Of a stretch of DNA of 64,000 nucleotides, positions 61,132 to 64,000 are shown one piece after another. The DNA is from Ga0077536 sp943370145 (GTDB lineage: Bacteria > Pseudomonadota > Gammaproteobacteria > Ga0077536), in assembly GCA_943370145.1 (NCBI GenBank), contig CALRPY020000019.1, forward strand, positions 1 through 64,000, in the 5' to 3' direction. The notes under the pieces were generated by a model. That model searched no databases. It was given only the letters and a program-made list of their open reading frames with translations, and was not told the DNA's origin. Positions within the stretch are counted from its first letter, which is position 1; every line of letters begins with the position of its first letter. The position numbers and the translations under genes are program-made.

Positions 61132-62388
61132 TCAGCTGCCGTAGACCGGGAACTGCGCGCAGAGCTCGGTCACCCTGCCGCGGACCTCGGCATTCACCCG
61201 CTCATCGTCGATGTGGTCGAGCACGTCGCACATCCAGCCGGCAATGGCGCACGCTTCCGCTTCGCCACAGCCGCGGGTCGTCATCGCCGGCGTGCCGATG
61301 CGAATCCCGCTCGTGACGAAAGGCGACTGCGGATCGTTGGGCACGGCGTTCTTGTTGACGGTGATGTGCGCCTTGCCCAGCGCCGCGTCGGCCGCCTTGC
61401 CGGTGAGGCCCCGCGGCGACAGGTCGACCAGGAAGAGGTGGTTGTCGGTGCCGCCCGACACGACCTTGAAGCCGCGCGACATGAAGGTCTCGGCCATGGC
61501 CCGTGCGTTCGTGATCACCTGTTCCTGGTAGGCGCGGAAGCCGGGCGCCATCGCCTCCTTGAACGCGACCGCCTTGGCGGCGATGACGTGCATCAGCGGG
61601 CCGCCCTGGATGCCGGGGAACACGGCGGAATTGACCTTCTTCTCGAGTTCCTCGTTGCGCCGGGCGAGGATGAGGCCGCTGCGCGGGCCGCGCAGGGTCT
61701 TGTGCGTCGTGGTGGTCGTCATGTCCGCGAGCTGGACCGGGCTCGGATACAGGCCGACTGCGACCAGGCCGGCGACGTGGGCCATGTCGGACACCAGATA
61801 GGCGCCGACCTCGTCGGCGATTTCGCGGAATTTAGCCCAGTCGATCACGCGCGAGTAGGCGGAGAAGCCGGTCATGATCATGCGCGGCCGATGCTCGCGC
61901 GCGAGCCGCACGACCTCGTCGTAGTCGATGAGGCCGGTGGCGACGTCGAGGCCGTACTGGACGGCCCGGTAGGTGCGCCCGGAGAAATTGACGGCCGCGC
62001 CGTGGGTCAGGTGGCCACCGTGGGCGAGGCTCATGCCGAGCACGCAGTCACCTGCATTGAGCAGGCCGAGGTAGACCGCGGCATTCGCCTGCGAACCCGA
62101 ATGGGGCTGCACGTTCGCGTAGTCGGCGCCGAACAGCGCCTTGGCCCGGTCAATCGCCAGCTGTTCGACGACGTCGACGTGCTCGCACCCGCCATAGTAG
62201 CGCTTGCCCGGGTATCCCTCGGCGTACTTGTTCGTCAGCACCGTGCCCTGGGCTTCCAGCACACGGGGGCTGGTGTGGTTCTCCGAGGCAATCAGCTCGA
62301 TATGGTCTTCCTGGCGCTGGCGCTCGTTCTCCAGCGCACGCCACAGCTCGGAATCGAAGCCCTGGATGCCCATGTCTTTCGGGAACAA
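61132..62388 (-). CDS. glyA: Serine hydroxymethyltransferase, TTG start
   Basis: This 418-residue PLP enzyme interconverts serine and glycine with a tetrahydrofolate one-carbon unit. The PLP Lys is in TTTTHKTLRGPRSG; IELIASENHTSPRV, NKYAEGYPGKRYYGG and GSQANAAVYLGLL are also diagnostic. The frame reaches upstream, but the start is best placed at TTG 62388: GGAGGA lies exactly 7 nt before it and the resulting N-terminus aligns with E. coli GlyA (417 residues). It is the first gene of the glyA-nrdR-rib operon. Confidence 0.95.
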   Translation of the reverse strand: MFPKDMGIQGFDSELWRALENERQRQEDHIELIASENHTSPRVLEAQGTVLTNKYAEGYPGKRYYGGCEHVDVVEQLAIDRAKALFGADYANVQPHSGSQANAAVYLGLLNAGDCVLGMSLAHGGHLTHGAAVNFSGRTYRAVQYGLDVATGLIDYDEVVRLAREHRPRMIMTGFSAYSRVIDWAKFREIADEVGAYLVSDMAHVAGLVAVGLYPSPVQLADMTTTTTHKTLRGPRSGLILARRNEELEKKVNSAVFPGIQGGPLMHVIAAKAVAFKEAMAPGFRAYQEQVITNARAMAETFMSRGFKVVSGGTDNHLFLVDLSPRGLTGKAADAALGKAHITVNKNAVPNDPQSPFVTSGIRIGTPAMTTRGCGEAEACAIAGWMCDVLDHIDDERVNAEVRGRVTELCAQFPVYGS

Positions 62389-62395
62389 TTCGCAA

Positions 62396-62401
62396 TCCTC
62401 C
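62396..62401 (-). promoter_or_regulatory. Shine-Dalgarno deciding the TTG start of glyA
   Basis: GGAGGA on the minus strand, 7 nt before TTG (62388). Confidence 0.75.
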
Positions 62402-62485
62402 GTCTGGTGAAACAAGCCGCTGGCGGGCGCAGGCGCCGGCGTCGCGCGCGTGGCCAGCGGCGGCGCGCCCCGGGATTCCGGCATT

Positions 62486-62515
62486 ATTAAATATCGCGCT
62501 GCACAGCTCAATCAA
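62486..62515 (-). promoter_or_regulatory. Candidate sigma70 promoter of the glyA operon
   Basis: On the minus strand TTGATT (62510-62515) is followed after 18 bp by TTTAAT (62486-62491, 5 of 6). It is the only AT-rich promoter-like stretch upstream of glyA; it would give a leader of about 90 nt. Confidence 0.5.
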
Positions 62516-62639
62516 AACATATTGAATTTGCGGGCGATTTTGTTCACCGACGCGAAAGGCGAGCCACGCGAGCGACGATCAAGTTAATTCCGCCGGGGCC
62601 GCTAAACAGGGTCTGGAGATTCGAACCGGCCCGGCACTC

Positions 62640-62666
62640 GGGCGTCCCGCACGGCCCGGGACGCCC
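62640..62666 (+). other. Hairpin in the cyaA leader
   Basis: A perfect 9-bp GC stem (62640-62648 with 62658-62666) around a 9-nt loop, 35 nt before the cyaA ATG. There is no T-run; it may affect translation or mRNA stability. Confidence 0.4.
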
Positions 62667-62701
62667 GGCACCGGCGACAACGCACAAGGCGACCACGCGG
62701 C

Positions 62702-64000
62702 ATGGCGGAAGCGGCACTCGACGGGAATTCGGAAATCGCGCTGGAAGAGCGCTTCATGGTGGTCAACCGCGACCGCCTGCAGCGCACGTACGCGACGATG
62801 AGCGGACGCCAGCAGGCCTTCGTCGAGCTGCTGCCGCTGCTGTTCCACGTCAACCATCCCCTGCTGCCTGGCTACATCTCGCAGGACGTGCCGGCAGGCG
62901 TGTGCGACTACGTGCCGGGGCGCACCGCGCTGGCGGCCGCGAAACAGCTCGCACGCACCTTCGTCTACGAACAGCGACTGCAGCGAAACTACGCGATTCG
63001 CGGCCTCTACCTGATGGGCAGCCCGGGCACGATTGCTTATACGCGGCAAAGCGACCTCGACGTGTGGCTGGTGCATGACGCGGGGCTTGCGGAGGCGGAA
63101 GTCGTGCGGCTGCGCGAGAAGGCGCGACGCATCGAGGACTATTCGCAGGGCACGGGCCTCGACCTGCATTTCTTCGTATTCGACGCGGAGCGCTTCAAGC
63201 GTGGCGAGACGCTCAGCCTCTCGGATGAGAGCAGCGGCAGTACGCAGCATTACCTGCTGCTCGACGAGTTCTACCGGTCGGGTCTGTTGCTGGCGGGCCT
63301 GCGCCCGCTGTGGTGGGCGGTGCCGCCCGGCGAAGAGCACCGCTACGACGAGTACATCGCGGAAGCCGAGCAGAAGCGCACGCTGGCGCCGCGCGCCTAT
63401 GTCGACTTCGGCGGTCTTGCCCGCATCCCGGCGGAGGAGTTCTTCGGCGGCACCGTGTGGCAGCTCTACAAGAGCATCGACTCGCCTTACAAATCCGTGA
63501 TGAAGCTGCTGCTCATGGAAGCGTACGCGGCGGAGTACCCGGATATCGGCCTGTTGAGCCACCGCCACAAGCTCGCGTTGCGGCGGGAAGTGACGCTCGA
63601 CGAGCTGGACCCTTACGTCGCGATGTACCGCAAGGTCGAGGAATACCTGCTCGCGCGCAAGGACGACAGCCGGCTGCGGCTGTTGCGGCGCGCATTCTAC
63701 ATCAAGACCAACGAGGTGCTGACCCAGCCGCCAGACCCGCGCCAGCCCGCCTGGCGGCGGCAGAACATCGAACGCCTGGTGCGGGACTGGGGCTGGCCCC
63801 CGCAGGTCCTGAGCCATCTCGACCAGCGGCAGCGCTGGCGCATCGACAGCGCCATCGATGAGCGGCGCGACCTGGTGAAAGTCCTGCAGAAGAGTTACGG
63901 GGCGCTGTCGGAGTTCGCGCGCCGCTTCGCCACCGACAAACGCATCACGCAGCTCGATCTGACCGTGCTCGGGCGCAAGCTCTACGCGGCCTTCGACAAG
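62702..64000 (+). CDS. cyaA: Class I adenylate cyclase (3' partial)
   Basis: The frame is open from ATG 62702 to the window end (433 codons). It aligns from memory with enterobacterial CyaA: LLPLLFHVNHPLLPGYIS, the catalytic MGSPGTIAYTRQSDLDVW with the two metal-binding Asp residues, SSGSTQHYLLLDEFYRSG, LWQLYKSIDSPYKSVMKLLL and LDPYVAMYRKVEEYL. Class I cyclases make cAMP from ATP and are characteristic of Gammaproteobacteria. The C-terminal regulatory half lies outside the window. Confidence 0.95.
   Translation, partial: MAEAALDGNSEIALEERFMVVNRDRLQRTYATMSGRQQAFVELLPLLFHVNHPLLPGYISQDVPAGVCDYVPGRTALAAAKQLARTFVYEQRLQRNYAIRGLYLMGSPGTIAYTRQSDLDVWLVHDAGLAEAEVVRLREKARRIEDYSQGTGLDLHFFVFDAERFKRGETLSLSDESSGSTQHYLLLDEFYRSGLLLAGLRPLWWAVPPGEEHRYDEYIAEAEQKRTLAPRAYVDFGGLARIPAEEFFGGTVWQLYKSIDSPYKSVMKLLLMEAYAAEYPDIGLLSHRHKLALRREVTLDELDPYVAMYRKVEEYLLARKDDSRLRLLRRAFYIKTNEVLTQPPDPRQPAWRRQNIERLVRDWGWPPQVLSHLDQRQRWRIDSAIDERRDLVKVLQKSYGALSEFARRFATDKRITQLDLTVLGRKLYAAFDK

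Larger units (their letters stand above)
62389..62701. other. Divergent intergenic region glyA/cyaA
   Basis: About 310 bp between divergent starts. It holds the glyA promoter (62486-62515), the glyA ribosome-binding site and a 9-bp-stem hairpin at 62640-62666 in the cyaA leader. I see no CRP-like palindrome at cyaA and no small gene. Confidence 0.5.

Noticed and set aside
60550..62490. 646-codon open frame on the plus strand
   Set aside because: Antisense to nrdR and glyA; no domain and shadow-type composition.

Overview
The window is GC-rich chromosomal DNA with dense, mostly operonic genes and no recognisable phage, transposase or CRISPR. Gene content points to a gammaproteobacterium: class I adenylate cyclase (cyaA), ZapE, Coq7-type ubiquinone hydroxylase, rplM-rpsI, and a glyA-nrdR-ribD-ribE-ribBX-ribH-nusB-thiL operon. 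I cannot place it below class from the sequence. Both ends cut genes: a PEP-utiliser-like protein on the left and cyaA on the right.

Layout. 1-12 kb: a phosphohistidine/PPDK-ATP-grasp protein overlapping a class A beta-lactamase-fold gene, a tiny unknown gene with its own promoter and terminator, zapE, a membrane SpoIIE-type phosphatase, a PA0069-type radical SAM protein, rmuC, a CbbY-like HAD phosphatase and an HtrA protease. 12-17 kb: coq7, rplM-rpsI, a four-helix-bundle protein, tRNA-Gln(CTG), an SDR dehydrogenase and a thiolase. 16.7-28 kb: envelope genes (MscK-like channel, patatin/beta-barrel type Vd autotransporter, DUF4105, two unknown exported proteins, a glycine-zipper protein, DUF2254). 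28-38 kb, all on the minus strand: a GAF/PAS histidine kinase, a FixJ-type regulator and a lone receiver, followed by DUF2092, a Gln-rich exported protein, a PPIC-type peptidyl-prolyl isomerase, a HupE/UreJ-like protein and DUF3604. 38-42 kb: a DUF2238 membrane protein and two tandem M14 carboxypeptidase-like paralogs.

42.4-53.8 kb is the most unusual part. It is an Anbu (ancestral proteasome-like peptidase) island: transglutaminase-DUF2126, an ATP-grasp/alpha-E fusion, a second transglutaminase and Anbu on the plus strand, facing a split alpha-E and ATP-grasp pair on the minus strand. Inserted in the plus-strand run, 5 bp before Anbu, is a gene closely matching archaeal F420-dependent methylenetetrahydromethanopterin dehydrogenase (Mtd). 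The two halves are separated by about 550 bp of direct, inverted and palindromic repeats. An NtrC-like box lies upstream of the island. Just beyond it, a HpcH/HpaI aldolase and a quinoprotein-associated SoxYZ-like carrier raise the possibility of C1 or alcohol oxidation in this organism.

55-64 kb: the riboflavin/glyA housekeeping operon on the minus strand, whose RibA-like domain has lost its zinc cysteines (RibBX type), divergent from cyaA. Three minus-strand genes (3389, 27905, 62388) appear to start at TTG, each with a strong Shine-Dalgarno exactly 7 nt upstream.
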